Assembly (NCBI GenBank): GCA_028817225.1
Contig: JAPPQC010000008.1
Span: 1 to 41,053, forward strand
Length of the DNA: 41,053 nt
Reading direction: 5' to 3'
DNA from: Gammaproteobacteria bacterium
GTDB taxonomy: Bacteria; Pseudomonadota; Gammaproteobacteria; Poriferisulfidales; Oxydemutatoraceae
Shown: positions 1 through 8,403 of the stretch, one piece after another
Layout: the number at the start of each line of letters is the position of its first letter
Numbering within the stretch: position 1 is the stretch's first letter
Notes under the pieces: model-generated
Databases searched by the model: none
What the model was told of the DNA's origin: nothing
What the model saw: only the letters and a program-made list of their open reading frames with translations
Program-made: the position numbers and the translations under genes

Positions 1-1
1 G

Positions 2-379
2 TCGTTTCCGTTTGAGGCGCCGCCGGCGCCGGTCGAGCACGATTATCTGGGCGACATCGTGCTGGCCGCGCCGGTCGTCGCGCGCGAGGCGCGGCGCGAC
101 GACAAGTTGCTGAAAAGCCATTGGGCGCACCTGTTTGTGCACGGCCTGCTGCACCTGCACGGCTACCGCCACGACACCGCCGCCGCCGCCGCGCGGATGG
201 AGGCGCGCGAAAGCGGAATCATGCGGCGCCTGGGGTTTGCCGACCCGTGGCAGACGGAGCAGGCCGGGCAAACAGGGCAGGCCGGCCAAGCAGGACAGGC
301 CGGGCAGACCCGGCAAACAGGGCAGTCGGGGCAAATGGGGCAGGCGCAGCCACACGCGCAGCGGCGCGGCGGCGAATGA
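2..379 (+). CDS. ybeY: Endoribonuclease YbeY, 5' truncated by the window edge
   Basis: This is the C-terminal part of the metal-dependent endoribonuclease YbeY, which acts in 16S rRNA 3'-end maturation and ribosome quality control. The reading frame is open from base 2, so the start lies outside the window. The family signature is present: a strand reading LGDIVLAAPVVAREA, then the zinc motif HGLLHLHGYRHD, whose three histidines bind the metal. After the normal end of the family (about base 250) the protein carries an unusual tail of about 40 residues, mostly Gly-Gln-x triplets, encoded by a 9-base tandem repeat. The stop overlaps the corC start (ATGA), as expected for the conserved ybeY-corC-lnt order. 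Identity is very likely; whether the tail has any role is unknown. Confidence 0.93.
   Translation, partial: SFPFEAPPAPVEHDYLGDIVLAAPVVAREARRDDKLLKSHWAHLFVHGLLHLHGYRHDTAAAAARMEARESGIMRRLGFADPWQTEQAGQTGQAGQAGQAGQTRQTGQSGQMGQAQPHAQRRGGE
263..343 (+). repeat. 9-base tandem repeat encoding a Gly-Gln-rich YbeY tail
   Basis: Nine consecutive 9-base units with the pattern gcc-ggg-cag (variants aca, gca, acc, tcg, atg at the first codon) encode repeated [A/T/S/M]-[G/R]-Q triplets. The period is a multiple of three, so the tract stays open in every plus-strand frame, including that of the downstream corC. It lies at the extreme 3' end of ybeY, next to the corC start. Confidence 0.85.
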
Positions 380-1215
380 ACGCCGGCAACAATGGCGGCG
401 GCGGCGCGCAGCCGTCGTTCATCACGCGCCTGTGCGAGCGGCTGCGGATGGTGTTCGTCAAGCACCCGGACGAGGTGCGGCGCATTGGCCGCCTGCTGGA
501 GAACCACTCCGGCGCCGACATGCTGCAGAAGATGGAGCGCCTCGCGCAGGTCGGCGAAATGCAGGTAAGAGATGTCATGATACCCCGCTCGCAAATGGTT
601 GTTGTATCGCATGAAATGAGCCTTGACGATTTGCTCGGCATCGCCATTGAAAGCGGCCATTCGCGCTTCCCGGTCATCGGCGACAGCCCGGACGATGTGC
701 GCGGCGTGCTGCTGGCGAAAGACCTGCTGCGCTGCCTGCGGCGCGACGACGCGCCGGGCTTTGAAGACTACATCCGCAAACACACGGTGGTGCCGGGGAG
801 CAAGCGCCTTGATGTGCTGCTTGATGATTTCCGCAGGAACCGCAGCCACATGGCCATCGTCGTGGACGAATACAGCGGCACCGCCGGGCTGGTCACGATT
901 GAGGATGTGCTGGAACAGATTGTCGGCGACATCAGCGACGAGCACGACGCCGCCGAAGACCAGTACATCTACGACCACGGCGGCGGCAGTTACGCGGTGA
1001 AGGCGCTGATGCCGCTGGAATTTTTCAACGATTACTTCCAGGCCGGCCTTGAATCAAAGGGTGCGGACACCGTCGGCGGCCTGATCATCGAGGCGCTCGG
1101 ACGGATGCCGGAACGCGGCGACACCGCCGCAATCGGGCCGTTCCGGTTTGAGGTGCTGCATGCGGACAGCCGGCGCGTGCACCTGCTGGCGGTCGAGAAG
1201 GAAAAGGCGGCCTGA
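376..1215 (+). CDS. corC: CorC/HlyC-family CBS-domain protein
   Basis: A 279-residue cytoplasmic protein of the CorC (YbeX) family, linked to magnesium/cobalt efflux and, in some bacteria, to ribosome biology with YbeY. Visible parts: an N-terminal segment with VRDVMIPRSQMVVV leading into a first CBS domain (roughly residues 65-125), a second CBS domain containing HMAIVVDEYSGTAGLVT and the EDVLEQIVGDI motif (roughly 130-190), and a C-terminal transporter-associated (CorC_HlyC) domain ending near residue 275. The ATG at 376 overlaps the ybeY stop. The frame is open further upstream only because the ybeY repeat has no stops, and the family alignment starts close to 376. It is followed 8 bases later by lnt. 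Confidence 0.93.
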   Translation: MNAGNNGGGGAQPSFITRLCERLRMVFVKHPDEVRRIGRLLENHSGADMLQKMERLAQVGEMQVRDVMIPRSQMVVVSHEMSLDDLLGIAIESGHSRFPVIGDSPDDVRGVLLAKDLLRCLRRDDAPGFEDYIRKHTVVPGSKRLDVLLDDFRRNRSHMAIVVDEYSGTAGLVTIEDVLEQIVGDISDEHDAAEDQYIYDHGGGSYAVKALMPLEFFNDYFQAGLESKGADTVGGLIIEALGRMPERGDTAAIGPFRFEVLHADSRRVHLLAVEKEKAA

Positions 1216-1223
1216 CGGCGCCG

Positions 1224-2711
1224 ATGGCCATCGCGCACATCGTGTCCGGCGCGCTCGGCGTGCTGCTGGTCGCCGCGTTCGCGCCGTGGTCGTGGTATCC
1301 GCTGGTCGTCGCTGTGCCGGCGGTGCTGCTGGTGCTGTGGTTGCGGTCGCCGCCGGCGCGGGCTTTCTGGCAGGGTTACTGGTTCGGCGCCGGTTATTCC
1401 GGCGCCGGCGCCTACTGGGTTTATTACAGTCTGCATGATTTCGGCCAGGCTGCGGCGGCGTTCGCGGTTTTCGCCGTCGTCGTCATGGTCGCGGTGCTGG
1501 CGCTGTATTACGCGCTGCTGGCGTGGGCGGTCGCACGCTACGCCAACCGCTGCCGCTGGCAGGCGGCGCTGCTGTTCTACCCGGCGGCGTGGGTTGTCGC
1601 CGAATGGCTGCGTAGCGTGCTGTTCAGCGGTTTTCCGTGGAACCTGCTGGGACAGGCGCTGGTCGGCACGCCGTGGAGCGGCGTGCTGCCGGTGTTCGGC
1701 GTGTTCGGCGCCGGTTGGCTTGCGGTTTTTTGCGCCGGCACAGTGGTTTGCGTCGTGTTTTGCAGTGTTCGCGTCAAGTGGGCCGCCTCGGCGCTGCTGG
1801 CGGCGCTGCTGGCCGCCGGCGCCGCCGCCGGCGCGCGCGACTGGACGACGCCGCGCCCCGGCGGCGCCGGCGTCGCGCTGGTGCAGGGCAACATCCCGCA
1901 GTCGCTGAAATTTGACCGCGGCTATTTGCGGCGCCTGTTCAGGACCTACCGCTCGCTGAGCGAGCCGGTCATCGGCAGGGAGGTCATCCTGTGGCCGGAA
2001 ACGGCGCTTCCGGTGTATTCGGCGCGCGCCGAGAAGATGTTTCCCGGCCAACTGCGCCGCCGCCTCGACGCCGCCGGCAGCGAGTTGCTGACCGGCATTT
2101 TTCACAGGGACAGCGCCGGCGGCGCGGCCTACAACAGTTTGCTGAACCTGTCCGACGGCTCCTACTACCACAAGCGGCGGCTGGTGCCGTTCGGCGAGTA
2201 CCTGCCGCTGCGCGGTTTGTTGGAGTTGTTCCGCCGCTTTGTTATCATTCCGATGTCGGATTTGAGCGCCGGCGCAGGGCCTCCGCTGATGCGGGTCGGG
2301 CGGCACACCGCCGGGGTTTCGATTTGCTACGAGGTCGCGTTCGGCGGCGACATCGCCGACGCCCTGCCGCAGGCGGACTACCTGATCAATGTCAGCAACG
2401 ATTCCTGGTTCGGGGATTCGCCGGCGCCGTTCCAGTTGCTGCAGATGGCGAGGGTGCGCGCGGCGGAAAACGGGCGTTACCTGGCGCGCGTGACCAGCAC
2501 CGGCATTTCGGCGATTATTGATGACAAGGGCGAAGTCGTGGACAGCATCGGACTCTTCCAGCGCGGCGTCGTGGACGGCGTTGTGCGTCTTCGCGGCGGC
2601 ATGACGCCGTACAGCCGCTGGCGCGACCGGCCCGTGCTCGGCGCGTCGCTGGCGTTTCTGCTGCTGTCGCTCGTGCCGGCGGTGCGCCGCGGCGCCGGGA
2701 ACGATGCCTGA
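1224..2711 (+). CDS. lnt: Apolipoprotein N-acyltransferase
   Basis: Lnt transfers an acyl chain from phospholipid to the N-terminal cysteine of lipoproteins, the last step of lipoprotein maturation in the inner membrane. The 495-residue length is typical (about 510 in E. coli). The N-terminal half is a run of hydrophobic membrane segments; the C-terminal half is a nitrilase-type domain starting at VALVQGNIPQ. The catalytic triad can be placed by motif: Glu259 in WPETALP, Lys317 in YHKRRLVPFGEYLP and Cys368 in SICYE. A last hydrophobic segment closes the protein. The start is 8 bases after corC and the end overlaps manC by 8 bases. Several lipoproteins in this window (LptE, MltF) would be its substrates. 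Confidence 0.96.
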   Translation: MAIAHIVSGALGVLLVAAFAPWSWYPLVVAVPAVLLVLWLRSPPARAFWQGYWFGAGYSGAGAYWVYYSLHDFGQAAAAFAVFAVVVMVAVLALYYALLAWAVARYANRCRWQAALLFYPAAWVVAEWLRSVLFSGFPWNLLGQALVGTPWSGVLPVFGVFGAGWLAVFCAGTVVCVVFCSVRVKWAASALLAALLAAGAAAGARDWTTPRPGGAGVALVQGNIPQSLKFDRGYLRRLFRTYRSLSEPVIGREVILWPETALPVYSARAEKMFPGQLRRRLDAAGSELLTGIFHRDSAGGAAYNSLLNLSDGSYYHKRRLVPFGEYLPLRGLLELFRRFVIIPMSDLSAGAGPPLMRVGRHTAGVSICYEVAFGGDIADALPQADYLINVSNDSWFGDSPAPFQLLQMARVRAAENGRYLARVTSTGISAIIDDKGEVVDSIGLFQRGVVDGVVRLRGGMTPYSRWRDRPVLGASLAFLLLSLVPAVRRGAGNDA

Positions 2712-4143
2712 CACAACCGCCGTCATTCTGAGCGGCGGCTCCGGCACGCGCCTGTGGCCGCTGTCGAGAACCCACTTCCCGAAGCAGTTCATCCCGCTGA
2801 TGGGCGGGCGCAGTCTGTTCGCCGGCGCGCTCGACCAGGCGCGGCGGCTCGGCTGCGCGCGGGTCATCGTCGTCTGCAACGAGGCCCACCGCTTTTTCGC
2901 CGTCGCCGAACTGCGCGCCGCCGGCATCAAGGACTGCCGCGTGCTGATTGAGCCGGTCGCCCGCAACACCGCGCCGGCGACGGCGCTGGCGGCGCTGGCG
3001 CTTGGGGAATGCGGCGGCGGCCCGATGCTGGTGCTGCCGTCCGACCACTGCATCGCCGACCGCGCCGGCGCCGGGCGTTTCGCCGACTGCGTCGCCCGCG
3101 CCACCGCCGCCGCCGCGCGCGGCCTGCTGGTTACTTTCGGCATCCGGCCCGCGTGGGCCGAGACCGGCTACGGCTACATCATCGCCGGCGAGACGCTGGA
3201 CGACGGCGTTTGCAGGGTCGCGCAATTCACCGAAAAGCCCGGCCTTGAGCAGGCGCGCGCCTACGCCGCCCGGCGCGACTGCTACTGGAACAGCGGCCTG
3301 TTTTTGTTCGAGGCGAAGACCGTGCTGGCGGAACTCGGGCGCCACGCGCCGGCGCTGCTCGAGGCCTGCGCCGGGGCGTGGCGTGGGCGCGAGTCCGACC
3401 GCATTCAGGGCACCCCGGTCGAGCGCGTGGACGGCGCGCGTTTCGCCGCCGGCCCCGACATCTCGATAGACTACGCGGTGATGGAAAAGACCGACAGCGC
3501 CGCCGTCGTGCCCGCCGACATTGAATGGTCGGACCTCGGTTCGTGGGAGGCGTTCGCGCAAATCATCGGGCGCGACGACGGCGGCAACGCGGTCGTCGGC
3601 GACGCCGTGCTGGAGGATTGCCGCGACAACATGGTGCATGCATCCGGGCGCCTGGTCGCGGCGGTCGGCGTCCGCAATCAGGTCATCGTCGAGACGCCGG
3701 ACGCGGTGCTGGTCGCCGACCGCGCGCACAGCCAGTCGGTCAGGAATCTGGTCGCGCGCCTGCGCGAGCGCCGCCGCCCGGAAGCCGACTGGCACCGGAA
3801 AGTCCGCCGTCCGTGGGGTTCCTACGAGAGCGTGGACAACGGCGAGGGTTTTCAGGTGAAACGCATCATCGTCGCGCCGGGGCAGTGCCTGTCGCTGCAA
3901 CGCCACCGCCGCCGCTCGGAACACTGGGTCGTCGTCCGCGGCGAGGCCCGCGTGACGCTCGGCGACGAGGTGCTGGCGCTCGGCCCGAACCAGTCGGTCT
4001 GCATTCCGATCGGCGTCAAGCACCGCCTGGAGAACCCCGGCGGCGAGCCGCTGCACCTGATTGAGGTGCAGTGCGGCGACTACCTCGGCGAAGACGACAT
4101 TGAACGTTTTGAGGATGTCTATGGCAGAACCGGAAAATCCTGA
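2704..4143 (+). CDS. manC: Mannose-1-phosphate guanylyltransferase / mannose-6-phosphate isomerase
   Basis: A 479-residue bifunctional-type enzyme making GDP-mannose for surface polysaccharide. The N-terminal nucleotidyltransferase has the pyrophosphorylase signature GGSGTRLWPLSR at residues 10-21, the EKP loop in FTEKPGLEQA and YWNSGLFLFEA. The C-terminal cupin domain (about 365-475) has RPWGSYESVDNGEGFQVKRI and HWVVVRGEARVTLGDE, the type-II phosphomannose isomerase half. It overlaps lnt by 8 bases and leuS by 23 bases, an unusual place for this gene because lnt and leuS lie close together in related genomes. No other GDP-mannose gene is seen in the window. The usual HHHRAEHW motif reads QRHRRRSEHW here, so isomerase activity is slightly less certain than transferase activity. 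Confidence 0.93.
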   Translation: MPDTTAVILSGGSGTRLWPLSRTHFPKQFIPLMGGRSLFAGALDQARRLGCARVIVVCNEAHRFFAVAELRAAGIKDCRVLIEPVARNTAPATALAALALGECGGGPMLVLPSDHCIADRAGAGRFADCVARATAAAARGLLVTFGIRPAWAETGYGYIIAGETLDDGVCRVAQFTEKPGLEQARAYAARRDCYWNSGLFLFEAKTVLAELGRHAPALLEACAGAWRGRESDRIQGTPVERVDGARFAAGPDISIDYAVMEKTDSAAVVPADIEWSDLGSWEAFAQIIGRDDGGNAVVGDAVLEDCRDNMVHASGRLVAAVGVRNQVIVETPDAVLVADRAHSQSVRNLVARLRERRRPEADWHRKVRRPWGSYESVDNGEGFQVKRIIVAPGQCLSLQRHRRRSEHWVVVRGEARVTLGDEVLALGPNQSVCIPIGVKHRLENPGGEPLHLIEVQCGDYLGEDDIERFEDVYGRTGKS

Positions 4144-6604
4144 GACCGGCGCCTACGACGCGCGCGAGACCGAGCGCATCGCGCAGGCGTACTGGGACGA
4201 GCACCGCTGCTTTCGCGCGGTGCGCGACGACGCGCGCGAGAAGTTCTACTGCCTGTCCATGTTTCCGTACCCCAGCGGGCAACTGCACATGGGGCATGTC
4301 CGCAACTACACCATCGGCGATGTCATCAGCCGCTACCAGCGCATGCTCGGCAAGAATGTGCTGCAACCGATGGGCTGGGACGCTTTCGGCCTGCCCGCCG
4401 AGAACGCCGCGCGCGACGGCGGCATCGCGCCGCAGCAATGGACCGCGAACAACATCGCGCAGATGAAAAGCCAGTTGAAGCGCCTCGGCTACGCCTACGA
4501 CTGGGAGCGCGAGTTCGCCACCAGCGAGCCACACTATTACCGCTGGGAGCAGTGGTTTTTCACGCGGCTGTTCGACAGGGGGCTGGCCTACCGCAGCGAG
4601 TCGTGGGTCAACTGGGACCCGGTGGACGAGACCGTGCTCGCCAACGAACAGGTGATTGACGGGCTTGGCTGGCGTTCCGGCGCACGCGTCGAGCGCAGGA
4701 AAATACCGCAGTGGTTCCTGCGCATCACCGATTACGCCGACCAACTGCTCGACGACCTCGCGCAACTGGACGAATGGCCGGAGCGGGTGCGGCAGATGCA
4801 GCGCAACTGGATTGGGCGCTCGCGCGGCGTCGAGATTCGCTTTGACCTGGACGGCGCCGGCGCCGGAAACGACGCGCTGACGGTGTTCACGACGCGCCCG
4901 GACACGCTGATGGGCGCGACCTATGTCGCGCTCGCCGCCGAGCATCCGGCGCTGGACAGCCGCCTTGATGCCGACCCGGCGCTGGCCGAATTCGTCGCCG
5001 AATGCCGCCGCAGGCCGACCGCCGAGGCCGAGATGATGACGCGCCCGAAGCGCGGCGTGGATACCGGCCTGCGCGCCGTGCATCCGCTGAGCGGCGAGGC
5101 GCTGCCCGTGTGGTGCGCGAATTTCGTGCTGATGGAATACGGCTCCGGCGCGGTGATGTCGGTGCCGGCCCACGACCGGCGCGACTGGGAATTCGCCCGC
5201 GCCAACGGCCTGCCGCTGCGCCAGGTTGTCCGCCCGGCGGACGGCGCCGCCGTGGACCTCGAGTGCGGCGCGTTCACCGACAAGGGCATCCTCTGCAATT
5301 CCGGGCACTACGACGGCATGGATTTTGAGGCCGCGTTCGACGCGATTCTCGCCGACCTGAAGGCCGCCGGGCGCGGCGGCGAATGCATCCAGTACCGGCT
5401 GAAGGACTGGGGCGTGTCGCGCCAGCGCTACTGGGGGGCGCCGATTCCGGCGCTCTACGACAACGGCGAGTGCCGGATGGCCGGCGACGATGAATTGCCG
5501 GTCGAGTTGCCGGCGCAGCCGGGTTCCGGCGTGCTGCCGCTGGCGCAGTTGCCCGGCTTTCGCAACGCCGGCGCCGGCGCCGGCGGGCGCGAGGTCGTGC
5601 GCGAGACCGACACCTTCGACACCTTCTTTGAGTCAAGTTGGTACTATGTGCGTTTCGCCTGCGCCGCCGGCGCCGCCGCCATCCCCGACGACGAGGCCGC
5701 CTACTGGCTGCCGGTGGACCACTATGTCGGCGGCATCGAGCACGCGGTGCTGCACCTGCTTTACGCGCGCTTTTTCTACAAGTTGATGCGCGACTTCGGC
5801 CTCGTCGAGGGCGACGAGCCGTTCAAACGCCTGCTGACCCAGGGCATGGTGCTGAAGGACGGCGCCAAGATGTCGAAGTCGCGCGGCAACACCGTGGATC
5901 CGGCGGCCTACATCGAGCGCTACGGCGCCGACACCGTGCGCCTGTTCATGATGTTCGCGGCGCCGCCGGAGCAGGCGCTGGAATGGTCGGACTCCGGCGT
6001 CGAGGGCGGCCACCGTTTTCTGAAGCGCTTCTGGCGCCAGGTGACGGCGCACTGCCGTATGCGCTCGCAGCCGCCGCCGCGCGCGCGCGCCGACGCCGCC
6101 GCGTGCCGCGAAATGCGCCGCCGGATTCACGCGACCATCGCCAAGGTCGGCGACGATTACGCGCGCCGCCTGTCGTTCAACACGGCGATCGCCGCGAACA
6201 TGGAACTGGGCAACGCGCTGGCGCGTTTCGCCGCCGCCGCCGGCGACAGCGCCGAGGGGCGCCGCATCCTGACCGAGGGCTACGAGAGTATTGTTAAAAT
6301 GATGGCGCCGGTGACGCCGCACATCATGCACTGCCTGTGGCGCCGCCTCGGGCACGAGACGCCGCTGGTGGACTGCGCCTGGCCGCAGGCCGACGAGCGG
6401 GCGATGAGCGCGGAGCGCTGCGAGATTGTCGTCCAGGTCAACGGCCGGCTGCGCAGCCGGCTGCAACTGCCCGCCGGCAGCGGCCGCGGCGCGGTCGAGG
6501 AACAGGCGCTGGCCGATGAAAAAGTGCGCCGATTTGTCCACGGGAGGGAAATTGTCAAGACCATTCATGTCGAGAACAAACTCGTCAATTTTGTCGTTCG
6601 CTGA
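4121..6604 (+). CDS. leuS: Leucyl-tRNA synthetase
   Basis: A class Ia synthetase charging tRNA-Leu, 827 residues (E. coli 860). The HIGH motif appears as HMGH at residues 56-59 and KMSKS at 583-587. The CP1 editing domain contains TTRPDTLMGATYVALAAEHP, and the leucine-specific GGIEHAVLHLLYARFF is present. The C-terminal anticodon and tRNA-elbow domains follow. The frame is open upstream of 4121, but ATG 4121 is preferred: it has GAGG six bases upstream and its N-terminus matches the family. ATG 4115 is a close alternative. The start lies inside the 3' end of manC, so translation is probably coupled. lptE follows, as in E. coli leuS-lptE. Confidence 0.97.
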   Translation: MAEPENPETGAYDARETERIAQAYWDEHRCFRAVRDDAREKFYCLSMFPYPSGQLHMGHVRNYTIGDVISRYQRMLGKNVLQPMGWDAFGLPAENAARDGGIAPQQWTANNIAQMKSQLKRLGYAYDWEREFATSEPHYYRWEQWFFTRLFDRGLAYRSESWVNWDPVDETVLANEQVIDGLGWRSGARVERRKIPQWFLRITDYADQLLDDLAQLDEWPERVRQMQRNWIGRSRGVEIRFDLDGAGAGNDALTVFTTRPDTLMGATYVALAAEHPALDSRLDADPALAEFVAECRRRPTAEAEMMTRPKRGVDTGLRAVHPLSGEALPVWCANFVLMEYGSGAVMSVPAHDRRDWEFARANGLPLRQVVRPADGAAVDLECGAFTDKGILCNSGHYDGMDFEAAFDAILADLKAAGRGGECIQYRLKDWGVSRQRYWGAPIPALYDNGECRMAGDDELPVELPAQPGSGVLPLAQLPGFRNAGAGAGGREVVRETDTFDTFFESSWYYVRFACAAGAAAIPDDEAAYWLPVDHYVGGIEHAVLHLLYARFFYKLMRDFGLVEGDEPFKRLLTQGMVLKDGAKMSKSRGNTVDPAAYIERYGADTVRLFMMFAAPPEQALEWSDSGVEGGHRFLKRFWRQVTAHCRMRSQPPPRARADAAACREMRRRIHATIAKVGDDYARRLSFNTAIAANMELGNALARFAAAAGDSAEGRRILTEGYESIVKMMAPVTPHIMHCLWRRLGHETPLVDCAWPQADERAMSAERCEIVVQVNGRLRSRLQLPAGSGRGAVEEQALADEKVRRFVHGREIVKTIHVENKLVNFVVR

Positions 6605-6671
6605 CGGTGTGCGCCGGGCGTCGGAAGTAGCGCCGGCGGCGGGAGCAGCGTCAGTGCCGCCGGCGCCGCAA

Positions 6672-7274
6672 ATGGCGTCGGCGGCGCAGGTAGCATCGGC
6701 AGCAGGGGTGGCTCCGGCAGCACGATTGGCTTCGGCAGCACGGGCGGCGCCGACAGCGCGACTGGCGTCGGCGGTGCTGGCGGCGGTCATCGGCCTGTCG
6801 CTGCTGGCCGGCTGCGGTTACCGGCTGGGCGACGGCACGGCGCCCGGCGGCGAGGCGATTCCGGCATCGCTGGCGCGCCTGTCGCTTGAGGGCATGAAGC
6901 GTCATGCGCCGCTGCGCCAGGCGCTGAAATCGGCGCTGCGCGCGCACGGCGTCGAGATTGTCGCGCCGGTGCGGGCGCCGGCGCGGCTGGTCGTCGGCGG
7001 CGAGCAAATCTCGCAGCGCCCGGTCGTCATCGGCGACGACGCCAAGACGCGCGAATATCTGCTGACCGCGGTCGTCGAGTTTTCGGTCCGCGGCAGCGGC
7101 GGCGTGCTGCTTGAAAAGCAGCGCGTCGAGTCCGCCGGCAGTTATCTGTACGACGCCAAAAGGCCGCAGGTTGGCGACAGCGAGCGCGAAAGAACCTTGC
7201 AGCACATTCGCCGCGACCTGGCGCGCCGGATCATCGGGCGCCTCGCCGCGCCGGGCGCGCCCGCCGGGGGCTGA
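6672..7274 (+). CDS. lptE: LPS-assembly lipoprotein LptE
   Basis: LptE is the outer-membrane lipoprotein that plugs LptD and helps insert lipopolysaccharide. Position directly after leuS, a lipobox LAGC (Cys48 counted from ATG 6672) followed by GYRLG, and the mature length of about 150 residues support the call, as does the pattern YLLTAVVEFSV near the middle. The start is uncertain. ATG 6672 is the only ATG; GTG 6609, four bases after the leuS stop, and TTG 6726 also work, and the TTG start gives the most normal signal-peptide length. The uncertainty comes from an 18-base tandem repeat that lengthens the region before the signal peptide with Ala-rich hexapeptides. In E. coli holA follows; here a different small gene does. 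Confidence 0.85.
   Translation: MASAAQVASAAGVAPAARLASAARAAPTARLASAVLAAVIGLSLLAGCGYRLGDGTAPGGEAIPASLARLSLEGMKRHAPLRQALKSALRAHGVEIVAPVRAPARLVVGGEQISQRPVVIGDDAKTREYLLTAVVEFSVRGSGGVLLEKQRVESAGSYLYDAKRPQVGDSERERTLQHIRRDLARRIIGRLAAPGAPAGG
6675..6782 (+). repeat. 18-base tandem repeat at the lptE 5' end
   Basis: Six diverged 18-base units (for example gcgtcggcggcgcaggta, then gcatcggcagcaggggtg) encode hexapeptides of the type A-S/P-A-A-x-V/L/A just before or within the LptE signal peptide. Less regular copies of the same motif extend back to about 6612. Confidence 0.75.
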
Positions 7275-7276
7275 CG

Positions 7277-7549
7277 ATGGAGTCCATCCGGCTGTCCGAC
7301 CGCCTGGTCGGCGAAATCATCGAAACGCTGCGGCGCCATGAACCGGCGTGTGACGACCCGCTGCTTGCGTCGCAATACCTGACCGCCGTGGTCGGCTACC
7401 TGCTCGCGTCGCATTCGGCGGCGGCGGCGGAAAAGGAGCAGATTCTGGACGAATTGGCGCACTTTCTGCGCCATGTGTACAGCGACCTCAGCCGCGCGCA
7501 GCCGCAACAGCCGCAGGAAGCGGTCGGCGTCTGGGAACCGCCGGAGTGA
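7277..7549 (+). CDS. Hypothetical 90-residue protein
   Basis: I do not recognise the family. The protein is soluble and predicted to be mostly helical (DRLVGEIIETLRRHEP, then QYLTAVVGYLLASHSA, then KEQILDELAHFLRHVYSDL), with a Gln/Pro-rich C-terminus. No signal peptide, metal motif or convincing membrane segment is seen. It begins two bases after lptE and its stop overlaps the next start (GTGA), so it is part of the same operon. It sits where holA (DNA polymerase III delta) follows lptE in E. coli but is far too short to be HolA. The tight coupling on both sides argues that it is a real gene. Confidence 0.75.
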   Translation: MESIRLSDRLVGEIIETLRRHEPACDDPLLASQYLTAVVGYLLASHSAAAAEKEQILDELAHFLRHVYSDLSRAQPQQPQEAVGVWEPPE

Positions 7550-8376
7550 CGATGCCGGTTTCGGCGCCGCGCCGGATTGTGTTCGCATTGGCGTCGCTGC
7601 TGGCGGTGTCGCAGCCGGTCGCCGCCGGCCTGATTGTTTCGCTGGAAGGCGATTTCATTCAGGGCGGGCTGGTTCGCGGGCGCGTCGCGCCTGACGCCGG
7701 GGTTTCTCTCGACGGCGAGCGCGTTCGCGTCGCGCGCGACGGGCGCTTTGTCATCGGTTTCGGGCGCGATGCGGCGGCGCGTTTCGTGCTGCGGGCGGTG
7801 GCGCCGGACGGCCTCGCCGAGGAGCGTGTTCTGGCGGTGGAACAAAGGACTTACGAAGTGGAGCGGATCAACAATCTGGACGCCGACAAGGTCAATCCGC
7901 CGCCCCACGCCTTCCGGCGCATCCGCGACGAAAGGCGCCTGATTGCCCAGGCGCGGCGTCGCGCCCTTGACCACGCCGACTGTTTCGGCGGGTTTTTGTG
8001 GCCGCTGAAAAACCGGATTACCGGCGTCTATGGCAGCACGCGCATTCTCAACGGCGAGCCGCGCAGCCCGCATTACGGCGTGGACATCGCAAGCCCCGAA
8101 GGCGCCGTCGTGCGGGCGCCGGCGGGCGGCGTCGTGACGCTGATTCACGACATGTATTTTTCCGGCAAGACGCTGGTGCTCGACCACGGCTACGGCGTGT
8201 CCTCGACTTTTCTGCATTTGCACAAGGCGCTGGTCGGGGACGGCGAGCGCGTCGAGCAGGGCGCGCCGATTGCCGAGGTCGGCGCCACCGGGCGCGTCAC
8301 CGGGCCGCATCTTGACTGGCGCGTCAACTGGCTGGGCCGCCGCCTCGACCCGCAACTGCTGGCGGGGCCGATGTAG
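7546..8376 (+). CDS. M23-family metallopeptidase (LytM-type, exported)
   Basis: A 276-residue exported peptidase of the M23/LytM type, expected to cleave peptidoglycan cross-links in the periplasm. An N-terminal signal peptide (IVFALASLLAVSQPVAAG) is followed by a beta-rich domain to about residue 110. The M23 domain then has the zinc motif HYGVD (His176, Asp180), HLHKALVGDGERVEQG, and PHLDW (His255). The last position of the usual H-x-H pair is Asp257 instead of His, which could change metal binding. GTG 7546 overlaps the preceding stop and is taken as the start; ATG 7552 is equally possible. It ends 27 bases before the convergent HIT gene. Confidence 0.88.
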   Translation: MTMPVSAPRRIVFALASLLAVSQPVAAGLIVSLEGDFIQGGLVRGRVAPDAGVSLDGERVRVARDGRFVIGFGRDAAARFVLRAVAPDGLAEERVLAVEQRTYEVERINNLDADKVNPPPHAFRRIRDERRLIAQARRRALDHADCFGGFLWPLKNRITGVYGSTRILNGEPRSPHYGVDIASPEGAVVRAPAGGVVTLIHDMYFSGKTLVLDHGYGVSSTFLHLHKALVGDGERVEQGAPIAEVGATGRVTGPHLDWRVNWLGRRLDPQLLAGPM

Positions 8377-8403
8377 GCGGCGCCCCGGACTCTGACGCCT
8401 GAT

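Noticed and set aside
163..978. Minus-strand frame rich in Cys-Pro repeats
   Set aside because: The Cys-Pro pattern is only the antisense reading of the ybeY Gly-Gln repeat and continues opposite corC.
1032..4056. Long minus-strand open frames opposite lnt and manC
   Set aside because: Low-complexity Arg/Ala/Gln-rich translations fully overlapped by genes with clear motifs; shadow frames.
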